A DNA stretch of 42,064 nt, taken from the NCBI GenBank assembly GCA_025936175.1, contig JAICTV010000018.1, forward strand, positions 1 through 42,064, in the 5' to 3' direction. How positions within the stretch are numbered: the stretch's first letter is position 1; each line of letters opens with the position of its first letter. This stretch comes from Phycisphaerae bacterium. GTDB taxonomy: Bacteria > Planctomycetota > Phycisphaerae > Tepidisphaerales > Tepidisphaeraceae. Below the pieces are notes generated by a model, which ran no database searches, was not told where the DNA came from, and saw only the letters and a list, made by a program, of their open reading frames with translations. Positions 15,507-23,674 of this stretch are shown piece by piece. The position numbers and the translations under genes are program-made.

Positions 15507-16463
15507 TTACTTCGTCAGACGAAGCACCTTCGCCGCGCGGTCCCAGTACGCCTGGTCGAAGCCGAGCTTCTGCTTGATCAGGATATCGCGGCGGAGCCAG
15601 TTCGATTCGCCCCACAGGCGAATCGAGTCAGCGAGCCGCAGCTTCATCCCGGGCGGCACCGGAAGGATCGGCCAGTCGCTGCCGTGGACGATCTTTCGGC
15701 TGACGTACGGATCGTTCAGGATCGTCTCGTACGCGTACGAGCGCGTCGGCAGGCTCAGGGCGGCGGTGTCGCCGTAGCAGTGCTCGAATTCCTTCGCCAG
15801 GCGGACGAAGGTCGGCAGGTAGTCGGTCTCCGTGGGCTTGGAGCGCGTTCCGCAGTGGGCCATGATGACGCTCACGCCGCGCTTGAGCGCGGGAAGCAGC
15901 AGCGCCGGATCGGCGACGGATTTGTCGAGGTTCGGCAGCGACGTCTCGCCGCCCGTGTGGCAGAGCAAGGGGATTTTCAGGCTCGCCAGCGCCTCGTAGA
16001 ACGGCTCGCAGACCGGATCGGCGGGACTGAAGTTCTGCACGATCGGCAGCCATTTGACCAGGACCGCGCCCGCGGCCGCGCAGCGTTCCAACTCGGCAAC
16101 CGCGTCGCGACGATACGGATGGATGCTCGCGCCGAAGAACATTCGCTTCGGGTGTCGTGTGCACAGCTCGATCGCGTAGTCGTTGGTGACGTAGAGGTGG
16201 GTGTTGTCGAAATCGATGCGACCGGTGCGATCGTGCACCGCGTCAAAAGCCAAAACGACCGCCGCATCCAGACCGACGACCTCGCTCTCTCCGACCAGGT
16301 GGTCGAGGAGGATCCCGAGTTCTTGGTCGAAGGCTGGACCCTCCGGGTCGAGCCCAAGCCGCCAGCGCATGAACCTAAACGGCAGGCTCTTCAGCAGTTG
16401 CCGCGACATCCGCCCGTGCGGCATCACCGTCGCCGAGACGTGAACATGACAATCAATCACCAT
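15507..16463 (-). CDS. Amidohydrolase-related metal-dependent hydrolase
   Basis: A 318-residue TIM-barrel enzyme of the amidohydrolase-2 (ACMSD-like) type. Metal-site motifs are MVIDCHVHV at the very start, then HPYRRDAVAELE, a PLLCHTGGE strand end, MAHCGT and the late IVHGSDWPILP, whose His/Asp pattern is typical. Members hydrolyse or decarboxylate small aromatic or cyclic amides; the substrate here is unknown. The ATG at 16463 places DCHVHV at its normal position, so a further upstream frame is ignored. It diverges from the sigma-fusion gene and is followed five nt later by the HEAT-repeat gene. There is no signal peptide. Confidence 0.82.
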   Translation of the reverse strand: MVIDCHVHVSATVMPHGRMSRQLLKSLPFRFMRWRLGLDPEGPAFDQELGILLDHLVGESEVVGLDAAVVLAFDAVHDRTGRIDFDNTHLYVTNDYAIELCTRHPKRMFFGASIHPYRRDAVAELERCAAAGAVLVKWLPIVQNFSPADPVCEPFYEALASLKIPLLCHTGGETSLPNLDKSVADPALLLPALKRGVSVIMAHCGTRSKPTETDYLPTFVRLAKEFEHCYGDTAALSLPTRSYAYETILNDPYVSRKIVHGSDWPILPVPPGMKLRLADSIRLWGESNWLRRDILIKQKLGFDQAYWDRAAKVLRLTK

Positions 16464-16702
16464 CGCGCGCTCGCGGCAATCTAACTTTTTGTCGTCACAA
16501 GAGTAATAGCTGGTAGCATCGGCGGAGAAATTTCGCCGGTGCAACCGCGGTTGGACTGTCCGCCCCGTCGTGGCAGAGTCTAAGATGATGTCCGAATTCA
16601 GGTCCTCCCGTGTTCGTGGGTGTTCAGGAGCGTCCGGCAAAAAATGCCGGCGTGAAATGGCCCGCGGGAGCTCGTCGTCCTTTCTCGCACGAGGGTTGGC
16701 CC

Positions 16703-19570
16703 TTGGGGAACAGACAGCTCTTCCCTGAGAAGAGCGCAAAGGAACTGTTGGACGAGTTCCGTTCCAGCGGCTCTCAGGAGCCGTATGAGGAGATCGTGCG
16801 CCGTTACGCGGGCATGGTCTTCGGGGTGTGCCTGCGCGTTACGGGCGACAAGCACGACGCGGAAGACGCGACGCAGGCGGTTTTCCTCTCCCTGGCGCTG
16901 CAAGCCAAGACGTCGCGCGAGATCACGTACGTCGGCCCGTGGCTCCAGAAGGTCGCACACCGGTTGGCACTGGACGTGAAAAAGGCCAAGACCCGTCGAA
17001 AACGCAGAGAGGAAAAGCTCGTCGAGCAGGCGCGCTATTCCGTCACCGGCGGCGGCGGCAGCAACGGAAACGGCAAGCACTTCCTCGGCATGAACGGCAA
17101 CGGCTCGGCGTTCACCGGTGGCAACGGCCATGGCATGAATCCCGCCGATGCGCCCGGCCACGAAGAACTCAAGACCATCCTGATGGAAGAGCTGAACCAG
17201 CTCCCGGCCAAGTACCGGATGCCGCTGGTCATGCACTACTTCGGCGGGCTCTCGCGCGAGGAGATGGCCGAGCAGCTCGGCTGCAATCCCTCAACCCTCG
17301 GCGTCCGCGTCCACCGCGGCAAGGCGATGCTCGGCACGCGCCTGGCCAAGCGCGGCATCGCCATCAGCGCGGTCATGATGACGGTCCTCCTCGAGCACGT
17401 CGTCCGCACAATGGCGACGCAGCCGATCATCAGCACGGCTTCGGCATCCGCGGGCGGTCTTGTCGCCGGCAACGGCATGGGCGTCGCGCTGGCGTCGGCG
17501 AAGGTGATTGGGATCGTCCAATCCGCGCTGCGCTCGGTCAGCTACGCGAAGCTGCGCTACGCCGTGATCATCCTGCTTGTGATCGGCTCCGCCGCGTTCG
17601 CGACCGGCAGCGAAGTTGTGCGACAGATCAAGCAGCACCTGCCGAGCATCAACGTCGTCGATTGGATCAAGCCCCTGTTCCGCTCGATCGTGCCGTCGCT
17701 CCGCGCCGACGCGGGTGAGGACGCGAAAGACCCGGCCGCGAAGTACGAGTCGCTCGATGTGGCGATCGAGAAGACGCCCAGGATCCTGGTGAATCTCGAT
17801 GCGCTCGGATCCACTGTCGCGGCGGCGGCCCCGACTCCGATCACGACCGTTGCTCGATCCGCGGCTGCGGCGAAGACGCAGGCGACCAACGAACCGTCCT
17901 CGGCTTTGGCGTCTCCGAAGATGAACGCGGTCGCGCTGGCGATGATCGATCCGCCGGTGCTCAGCAAGGGCGCCAATCGCAGCGCGGGCGCCAGCGATGT
18001 CGGCGTCCAGAGCCGGGATTCTTCGAGCAGGAGCGACGCGAGCTCCTTCGATGCGTCGAAAAGCTCGGTCCTCGCCAGCGCCGGTACCGACCTCTATCTC
18101 GGTGGCGCGGGTGGCGGCGGGGGGGCGGGCAAGCCGCAGCTTTACGTCCTCCCGGCCAACACGTCGCTCTCGATGCGCAACGAAATCATCGGGGACACCG
18201 GACTGGCCGTCTTCCATCAGGCCGGCGGCGCCAACAACATCGCCGGCACGCTCGCCGTCGGCCGACAAAAGGGCTCCGTCGGCACCTATCAGCTCGACGC
18301 GGGCAGCGTGAACGCGAAGAACGAAATCATCGGCGACGGCGGCGACGGGTCGTTCATCCAGATGAACGGCGTCAACTTCGCCCACGACTCGATCATCATC
18401 GGCAACAGCGGCAGCGGCGCGTACGACCAGCAGGGCGGCAACACGATGATCGCCTACAGCGCCGCGCCGAGCAGTTCGTCTTCCGACGGCGGCGCGCGGC
18501 CCCAGGGATTGGTTCTCGGCGCCGATGCCGCCGGCAACGGAACGTATCTCCTTGCCGACGGCACGCTCTCCGCCGACCCGCAGAAGATCGGCGACTCCGG
18601 CAGCGGCAAGCTCGTGCAGAGCGGCGGCACCAATTCGACCGGCACCATCGACATCGCATCGAAACCTGGAAGCACCGGCCAGTACGTCCTCGCCGGCGGG
18701 CAACTGCAGCTCGACGTCACTCCCGCGACGCCGAAGACGCCGACGATTCAGATCGGCGGGCGCGGCAAGGGCACCTTCAACCTCGGCAACACCGGAAAGA
18801 CCGGCCAGATTTACGAGGTGGGCGGCGGCGGGTCGGTGGTCGTCCGCGGCACGCCGACCGGCGACGGCTCGCTCATCGGCTGGGGTCCGGTGAAGCTCAA
18901 AGGCGTTCTCGTGAACAACGGCCAGGTCGTCGCCGACGGCTATCGTCACGAGCGCACGCTCGATTTGTCGAGCTTCTCCGGCGTCGGCTCGTCGATCGAG
19001 AACCCGCGCTTCGGCGGGACCAACGGCTGGTTCGCCCGCCGCGAGGGCCAGCTCAAATTGCCCGCCGTCCACGTCAATCCCGGCGACGGGACGTACACCT
19101 GGGGCGAGAATTCGGACGATCTTCAGATCGACCTGGTGAACAGTGTCCGCTTCACGATGCACGATGCGCGGCAGACGGGCGACGTCGCGATCGCGCTACT
19201 CTCGCCGCTGCGGGATGACATCCCGACGCTGCCGGGCGGGCATCACTTCATCGGCGTCTGGTCGTTCGACGGCTCGGAGCTGGGCGGCTTCTCCCGCGCT
19301 GATCTCCAGGTCCGCTACGACGACGCGCTGGCGAACGAACTTGGGCTGGACGAGCAGATCCTCAAGCTCTGGCGGTTCGATCCGGCGACGATGCAGTGGG
19401 CGCGGATCAACGACGAAACCTTCAGCCGCGACACCGTCGATCACATCCTCAGCGGCACCGCCGTCGGCAACTTCACCTACTTCGCCGTCTCCGCGCCGGA
19501 GCCGGGGACAATGACCTTGATGGGGATTGCCGCATCAGCGCTGCTGATGCGACGGCGTCGTCGCGGGTAA
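16703..19570 (+). CDS. ECF sigma factor fused to transmembrane beta-repeat PEP-CTERM protein
   Basis: About 955 residues. From this start: sigma region 2 at about 12-95 (YEEIVRRYAGMVFGVCLRV...DAEDATQAVFLSL...VGPWLQKVAHRLALD), a Gly/Asn linker at about 116-148, and sigma region 4 at about 155-213 (ELNQLPAKYRMPLVMHYFGGLSREEMAEQLGCNPSTLGVRVHRGKAML). A transmembrane helix follows at about 286-301 (YAVIILLVIGSAAFA), then a low-complexity Ala/Ser stretch. The rest is a Gly-rich beta-repeat ectodomain (about 490-740) with units such as NEIIGDGGDGSFIQMNG and KIGDSGSGKLVQSGG, a beta domain to about 929, and the PEP-CTERM end SAPEPGTMTLMGIAASALLMRRRRRG. TTG at 16703 has GAGGG 7 nt upstream; GTG codons at 16610, 16616 and 16652 are alternatives and no in-frame ATG is near. 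One uninterrupted frame. Confidence 0.85.
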   Translation: MGNRQLFPEKSAKELLDEFRSSGSQEPYEEIVRRYAGMVFGVCLRVTGDKHDAEDATQAVFLSLALQAKTSREITYVGPWLQKVAHRLALDVKKAKTRRKRREEKLVEQARYSVTGGGGSNGNGKHFLGMNGNGSAFTGGNGHGMNPADAPGHEELKTILMEELNQLPAKYRMPLVMHYFGGLSREEMAEQLGCNPSTLGVRVHRGKAMLGTRLAKRGIAISAVMMTVLLEHVVRTMATQPIISTASASAGGLVAGNGMGVALASAKVIGIVQSALRSVSYAKLRYAVIILLVIGSAAFATGSEVVRQIKQHLPSINVVDWIKPLFRSIVPSLRADAGEDAKDPAAKYESLDVAIEKTPRILVNLDALGSTVAAAAPTPITTVARSAAAAKTQATNEPSSALASPKMNAVALAMIDPPVLSKGANRSAGASDVGVQSRDSSSRSDASSFDASKSSVLASAGTDLYLGGAGGGGGAGKPQLYVLPANTSLSMRNEIIGDTGLAVFHQAGGANNIAGTLAVGRQKGSVGTYQLDAGSVNAKNEIIGDGGDGSFIQMNGVNFAHDSIIIGNSGSGAYDQQGGNTMIAYSAAPSSSSSDGGARPQGLVLGADAAGNGTYLLADGTLSADPQKIGDSGSGKLVQSGGTNSTGTIDIASKPGSTGQYVLAGGQLQLDVTPATPKTPTIQIGGRGKGTFNLGNTGKTGQIYEVGGGGSVVVRGTPTGDGSLIGWGPVKLKGVLVNNGQVVADGYRHERTLDLSSFSGVGSSIENPRFGGTNGWFARREGQLKLPAVHVNPGDGTYTWGENSDDLQIDLVNSVRFTMHDARQTGDVAIALLSPLRDDIPTLPGGHHFIGVWSFDGSELGGFSRADLQVRYDDALANELGLDEQILKLWRFDPATMQWARINDETFSRDTVDHILSGTAVGNFTYFAVSAPEPGTMTLMGIAASALLMRRRRRG

Positions 19571-19577
19571 TCGGTTG

Positions 19578-19943
19578 CTATTTCGCGAGTGCTTCGGCTT
19601 CGTCCTTCGCGAGGACGAAAATCGTGTCCAGCCGCGCGATCTCCAGCAGTCCCTTCACGCGCGGCTGCAGATCGGTGAGATAGAGCTTCCCGCCCGCGCG
19701 GCGCAAGCGCTGCAATGCTTCAACCAGCACCGCGATCGCGCTCGAATCCATGTACGGAACCTCCTTGAGGTTCAGCACCAGCTTCTTGGGCTTGTATTCG
19801 TCGAGGAACTTGAGCAACTGCGTGCGGAGCTGCGGGCTGTTGTGCAGGTCGATCTCGCCACGCACCGACGCCACGATCGCTTCGGCGCCCGGGTCGAGCC
19901 GGGCGGCGCTTATCAGGTCGGTTTCACTTCGCAGCTCGCTCAT
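19578..19943 (-). CDS. STAS-domain anti-sigma factor antagonist (SpoIIAA/RsbV-like)
   Basis: A 121-residue single-domain STAS protein. Family marks: AIVASVRGEIDLHNSPQLRTQLLKFL at the start, KKLVLNLKEVPYMDSSAIAVLVEAL with the phosphorylatable Ser in DSSA, then GGKLYLTDLQPRVKGLLEIARLD. In partner-switching modules the unphosphorylated antagonist binds the RsbW-type kinase and frees its target. It overlaps the upstream kinase gene by 20 nt, so they are coupled. Its 3' end is only 7 nt from the stop of the sigma-fusion gene on the other strand, so the transcripts probably overlap. Confidence 0.9.
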   Translation of the reverse strand: MSELRSETDLISAARLDPGAEAIVASVRGEIDLHNSPQLRTQLLKFLDEYKPKKLVLNLKEVPYMDSSAIAVLVEALQRLRRAGGKLYLTDLQPRVKGLLEIARLDTIFVLAKDEAEALAK

Positions 19944-20418
19944 GCTTTTGTTGCTTCGTTCGCGGCGTTCGCAGCTTCACCAGGGTCGTCAAGATTCCGT
20001 CGCCTTGAAGCGCGTAAAGGACGTCGTCCATCCACTGCCCGAGGCAAATCAGTCCGACGCCGCCCGGCTCCAGCGGATCATAGGGCCGGCAGGGGAGCTT
20101 CGACGGGTCCATGCCGTTGCCCCAGTCGCGCAGCGTGATTATCAACTGCTTCTCATCGGCCTTGGCCGTCACATCGATCGGCTGATCGTGCCGGCCGTCG
20201 TACGCGTGGCGGATGATGTTGGCCATCGCCTCATTGACGCACAGGCCCACTTCCGCCACCGCGCGCTCCTCGAAACCGCTCGCCTGCGCCAGCGCTTCGA
20301 TCTGCTTGCGGACGGCGGCAAGGTTAGCCGGGTCACTCATCACCCGCAACTCAAGGCGGCGAGCGGACGGCGGCGCGGATGTTATCGGACGAACGGGCAT
20401 GAGACGTCGTGCGATCAT
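19924..20418 (-). CDS. RsbW-like anti-sigma/serine kinase (HATPase)
   Basis: A 164-residue GHKL ATPase of the anti-sigma regulatory type. Visible motifs are the N box NEAMANIIRHAYDGRHDQP, G1 RDWGNGMDPSKLP and G2 EPGGVGLICLGQWMDDV. RsbW-type kinases phosphorylate a STAS antagonist and sequester a sigma factor or other target. The start ATG overlaps the stop of the upstream lipoprotein gene in ATGA. The target is not shown by sequence; the sigma domain encoded convergently next door is an obvious but unproven candidate, since classic RsbW proteins act on sigma-B-type rather than ECF factors. Confidence 0.9.
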   Translation of the reverse strand: MIARRLMPVRPITSAPPSARRLELRVMSDPANLAAVRKQIEALAQASGFEERAVAEVGLCVNEAMANIIRHAYDGRHDQPIDVTAKADEKQLIITLRDWGNGMDPSKLPCRPYDPLEPGGVGLICLGQWMDDVLYALQGDGILTTLVKLRTPRTKQQKHERAAK

Positions 20419-20792
20419 GGTTTTGCCTCGACGGCTTTGACTTCTCCCGTGCCTCCACCCGAAGGGGCCTCATGGGATTCATCGAGCCACCGCCGCCACT
20501 TCATCACCGGCTCGCGCCGGCGGTCGCGGTCCTCATAGTAGACATACCCGAAGCTCTGTCCGGTTAGTCGTCTCAGCCCTTCAATCGCATAAAATCTGAC
20601 GGCCGGGTCGTCGCTGTCCAGATCATGAACCAACTGCGGGGCGGCCGACAAGTCGCGGTTTTTCACTGCTTCCTTGATCGCCGGCACTTTCACCGCCAGA
20701 TCACGGTTCTGTACGGTTCGCGGCCCCGTCGGTTCCGAACAGCCGCCCACCAGCGTCATCAGCGCAAGGATGGCCGCGGTCCGGATCGTCAT
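20415..20792 (-). CDS. HEAT-repeat lipoprotein
   Basis: A 125-residue protein starting MTIRTAAILALMTLVGGCSE, a lipoprotein signal with lipobox LVGGC, so it is probably membrane-anchored outside the cytoplasm. A HEAT-like segment (LVHDLDSDDPAVRFYAIEGLRRLTGQSFGY) follows and the C-terminus is charged. It is the first gene of a three-gene operon with the RsbW-like kinase (4-nt overlap) and the STAS protein. A GAGGG ribosome site lies about 11 nt upstream. Being extracytoplasmic, it cannot contact the kinase directly. A sensory role is speculation. Confidence 0.75.
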   Translation of the reverse strand: MTIRTAAILALMTLVGGCSEPTGPRTVQNRDLAVKVPAIKEAVKNRDLSAAPQLVHDLDSDDPAVRFYAIEGLRRLTGQSFGYVYYEDRDRRREPVMKWRRWLDESHEAPSGGGTGEVKAVEAKP

Positions 20793-20896
20793 TCGCTCTC
20801 ATTCCCTCGTCGGCACTGGCTTTGCACGTCCTTGAATGAATTGCGCCGCATTGGCGCGATGTAACTGAATTGTCGCCAAACTCATGAGGAGATGCC

Positions 20897-21136
20897 ATGC
20901 GCACCTATACCCCGCCCGAACACGAAGAAGGAATCGTCGCCCGCACGATCGAACAGCAGACGGCCAAGCTGCCGTCAGACTTGTTCCTCTGGGTCGCGGT
21001 CGGATCGATGGCCTGTTCCGCGACGCTCAAGATGATGGGCCGCAGCCACGACGCGCTCTTTGTCGGCCAATGGGCGCCGACGTTCCTGATCCTTGGGCTT
21101 TATAACAAGATCGTGAAGGTGCTCGGGTCGGATTGA
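20897..21136 (+). CDS. Small hydrophobic membrane protein, unknown function
   Basis: A 79-residue protein with a polar N-terminus (MRTYTPPEHEEGIVARTIEQQTAKLPS), two hydrophobic segments at about 28-45 and 57-72 separated by KMMGRSHDALFVG, and a short basic end. A strong ribosome site (GAGGAG at 20885-20890) precedes the ATG, supporting a real gene. I do not recognise a characterised family. It diverges from the partner-switching operon, and its stop is followed immediately by a palindromic element. Confidence 0.8.
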   Translation: MRTYTPPEHEEGIVARTIEQQTAKLPSDLFLWVAVGSMACSATLKMMGRSHDALFVGQWAPTFLILGLYNKIVKVLGSD

Positions 21137-21145
21137 CGCCACGCG

Positions 21146-21206
21146 GGGATCGGGTCTCGGGCAGTCGGGTTTTATATGCTCATACCCGAAACCCGAGACC
21201 CGAACC
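21146..21206. repeat. Palindromic intergenic element, family B
   Basis: An inverted repeat fills almost the whole gap between two converging genes. The left arm CGGGTCTCGGG...TCGGGTT is matched by AACCCGAGACCCGAACC on the right, with a TTATATGCTCAT centre. It shares CGGGTCTCGGG with the element inserted in mqnC (12276-12378). Confidence 0.8.
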
Positions 21207-21207
21207 T

Positions 21208-22224
21208 TCAAGCCCCACGCGCTCGCAGGCACCGCGTGAGCACCGGGGCAATCTCTCTGCACAGCGCGCGGTTGGCGAACCCCGCCCACGAGATACCGTT
21301 GGTGACGTCGAGCGGCCCGTCGAGCGGTTGACCGAGTGCGTCAGTCAGGATCACGCCCGCTTCTTCCGCGATCAGCATCGTGGCGCAATCGTACGGATGG
21401 CAGCACAATCCTTCCGGCTGCTTCTGGATGCGGTAGAAGATCGGGCGCAGGTCCGCGAGGAACCGATCGTGCCCGATGATCAGCTCGTAGAACTGCCCGC
21501 CGGTTGAGATGTACTGGTCCTCGAAGACGGTCGCGCGCGTCACGTCGGCAGGACCGATCAAATTTCGGACCAGCTCTTCCATCACTTCGCCGGCGAGCAC
21601 TTTGGTGCCGGGAAAGAAGTCGGCGATGGTCGCGAAGCCGTGATCGATCGTCGTCTCCTGTGAGGGCGAGAATTCCAGCGGCTTTTCGGCGCCGTTGTTC
21701 AAATCGACTCGTCTTCCCTTCGCACCACGCAATTTGATCGCCGACAAGACGTCCGCGAAGCCCATCTTGCTGGTCGGCAGCTCGGTCATCACCGCGACTT
21801 CGATGTCGCGCAAGCGTGTCTGCGGGCCTTCGTTGGGCGCAACCCCGGCAAGCGCCCACGCCGGCCGCTTGTCGTACATGATCCCGCGCGTCCCGTCGAT
21901 CGGGTCAATGATCAGCCGGATGTGCGCATCCTCCTCGCGCGACCCTTCGGGAAAAACCTTCCCGCCCTCCTGGCCGCCGCCGTGCTCGCTCTCGATCCCC
22001 TCGGCGATGAGCACGAGCGGCGTGGTCTTGCTCCATTCGCGACAGAACTCCTCGATGAGCGGTTCGACGTCGGCGTCGATGGCATAAATGGTGTCGGCGG
22101 CGGTCGAGCGCGTCACCTCGTGCCCGCCAGCCGTTCCGTGCGAGCGGATGATCAGATCGCGCACGTGCCGTTGCAGTTCGACAAGACGATCGACGACATT
22201 TTGTGGATCAATCGAGCGCAGCAT
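21208..22224 (-). CDS. Inositol-monophosphatase-family protein
   Basis: A 338-residue member of the Mg2+-dependent phosphatase superfamily (IMPase, FBPase, CysQ/BPNT). The metal-binding motif LIIDPIDGTRGIMY is intact and an acidic motif IAEGIESEHGG takes the place of the usual GEE. The C-terminal signature is divergent (CCHPYDCATMLIAEEAGVILTDALGQPLDGP, compared with WD.AAg..i..EAGG). Inserts around the second motif make it longer than typical IMPase (about 260). The true ATG at 22224 lies inside the end of the upstream kinase gene (17-nt overlap), so it is the last gene of a coupled operon. Sugar phosphate or inositol phosphate substrates are both possible. Confidence 0.82.
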   Translation of the reverse strand: MLRSIDPQNVVDRLVELQRHVRDLIIRSHGTAGGHEVTRSTAADTIYAIDADVEPLIEEFCREWSKTTPLVLIAEGIESEHGGGQEGGKVFPEGSREEDAHIRLIIDPIDGTRGIMYDKRPAWALAGVAPNEGPQTRLRDIEVAVMTELPTSKMGFADVLSAIKLRGAKGRRVDLNNGAEKPLEFSPSQETTIDHGFATIADFFPGTKVLAGEVMEELVRNLIGPADVTRATVFEDQYISTGGQFYELIIGHDRFLADLRPIFYRIQKQPEGLCCHPYDCATMLIAEEAGVILTDALGQPLDGPLDVTNGISWAGFANRALCREIAPVLTRCLRARGA

Positions 22225-23674
22225 CACGCACCACCTTCGTCCCCGCCTTCCACGCCCCGTCGCTGGAGCCGCCGAACAGCTCCGGCGTCTTGCCCGTTTG
22301 CTTCTCGTAATCCGCCATGATCTCGGCGAGAGCGCGGTCGGCGCGGTCGGATTTGTCGGCGAGGACCGCGACGGTCCCGCCGCTCCCGCCGCCGGTGATT
22401 TTCGCGCCGTAGAGGCCGGACTTCTCGTTCCTGCGCACCAGGTCCACCAGCAGGTCGCACTCGGGCGCGCCGAGCATCGCGTCATTGGTGTAGGAGAGGT
22501 GCGACGCGTACATGAGATGACCGGCCATGTCGAGCGGCCTGCCCTGGTCGCGCGTGTTCGTCCGCGCGGCGGCGGCCTCTTCGATCAGCGATGCGAAGCG
22601 TTTGACGCGTCCGGCCTCGAGCACGTGATGATCCGCCGCGTGCTGGACCGGGTAATCGACCTCCGCGTCGACGCTCGTCGCGGTGTCGATCGTCTGGCCG
22701 AACTGCGCCAGAAACTGCGCGCCCTTCATCCACTCCGGCAGGCGCGGGCGGAAGTGCTTCTTGTAGTCCTCGGGATCGAGGTTGGCGAGGTAGCCGTTCA
22801 TCGGGTCGCGCTCCAGCGTCTTGCCGACCATCTGCCCCGCGCGACGCATCAGCTCGAGAATGATCTTGTGCGCCATGAACGCCGCACAGCGCGTGCGCCC
22901 GTACGCGCCGCCGCCCACGGAGTGCTTTACGTTGGAGTTGATCCCCACCACGCGGACGTTCTCCGGCAATTCGAGCGGCGCTTGCAGCTCGTGCGGCTGG
23001 CAAAGGAGCCGGAGAAGGGTTTCGGTCTGACCGGCGCAGCTCGTCACCTGGTCCATGATGCCACACGGCGCGCCGACGACGCGGTTCTCGACCGTCTGGC
23101 ACATCGCCGAGACGCGCATCGCATCCACGCGCTCGCGCAGGTCAAAGTGATCGAGCAGGTTCATCATCGTCGCCACTTCGATCGCCGCCGACGAGCTGAC
23201 GCCGGCGCCGAGCGGCACGTTGCTGAGCAGCGCAAGGTTCACGCCGCGAATCTTCGAATGAGCGAGATCGATCAGCTTCTGCTCGTGCAGGATGAACAGG
23301 CAGCCGACGAGATACGCCGCCCACTTGCGGCCCGGTTCATTGAACTCTCGACGAAGTTCTTCGATTGAACCCTTCGCCAGAGCGTCGAGCGGGATCCGCA
23401 GCGTGAAGGGCTTGTGTTCATCGTGCAGGTTGAACGAAAAGACTTGCACCTGCCGATCATCGCGCTCACCGAGCGCGACGGCCGCCGCGCGATCGAGGGG
23501 CATCTCGCAGACGAGCGAGCCGGTGTAGTCCGCGATCCCGCCCATGACGTCGAGCCGTCCCGGCGCGCGGCTCACGCGCAGCGGCTTGGCGGACGGAAAA
23601 TCCGCGGACAACTCCGCGCGGACGCGACGGAGCAATGTCGGCACGGGCTCAAGGTCGAGTAGTTGCTGCGGCAT
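22208..23674 (-). CDS. GHMP sugar kinase, L-arabinokinase/galactokinase-like
   Basis: A 488-residue cytoplasmic kinase. GHMP motifs are all present: motif 1 VSRAPGRLDVMGGIADYTGSLV, the ATP loop VPLGAGVSSSAAIEVA and motif 3 GAKITGGGSGGTVAVLAD. Bacterial galactokinase normally has PGRVNLIGEHTDYN at motif 1. The GRLDVMGGIADY version is what I recall for the kinase domain of plant L-arabinokinase (ARA1), so the sugar may be L-arabinose or another sugar rather than galactose. The protein is about 100 residues longer than E. coli GalK. It overlaps the upstream lipoprotein gene by 26 nt and the downstream phosphatase gene by 17 nt. Confidence 0.85.
   Translation of the reverse strand: MPQQLLDLEPVPTLLRRVRAELSADFPSAKPLRVSRAPGRLDVMGGIADYTGSLVCEMPLDRAAAVALGERDDRQVQVFSFNLHDEHKPFTLRIPLDALAKGSIEELRREFNEPGRKWAAYLVGCLFILHEQKLIDLAHSKIRGVNLALLSNVPLGAGVSSSAAIEVATMMNLLDHFDLRERVDAMRVSAMCQTVENRVVGAPCGIMDQVTSCAGQTETLLRLLCQPHELQAPLELPENVRVVGINSNVKHSVGGGAYGRTRCAAFMAHKIILELMRRAGQMVGKTLERDPMNGYLANLDPEDYKKHFRPRLPEWMKGAQFLAQFGQTIDTATSVDAEVDYPVQHAADHHVLEAGRVKRFASLIEEAAAARTNTRDQGRPLDMAGHLMYASHLSYTNDAMLGAPECDLLVDLVRRNEKSGLYGAKITGGGSGGTVAVLADKSDRADRALAEIMADYEKQTGKTPELFGGSSDGAWKAGTKVVRDAALD

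Noticed and set aside
16585-16728. ATGATG start just before the sigma fusion as its true start
   Set aside because: It is in another frame and stops after 47 codons. In-frame sequence has a TGA at 16586, so the gene must start at a GTG or TTG.
17291-19162. Minus-strand frame of 623 codons opposite the sigma fusion
   Set aside because: Arg/Ala/Asp-rich composition without motif; the plus-strand protein has sigma, transmembrane and PEP-CTERM features.
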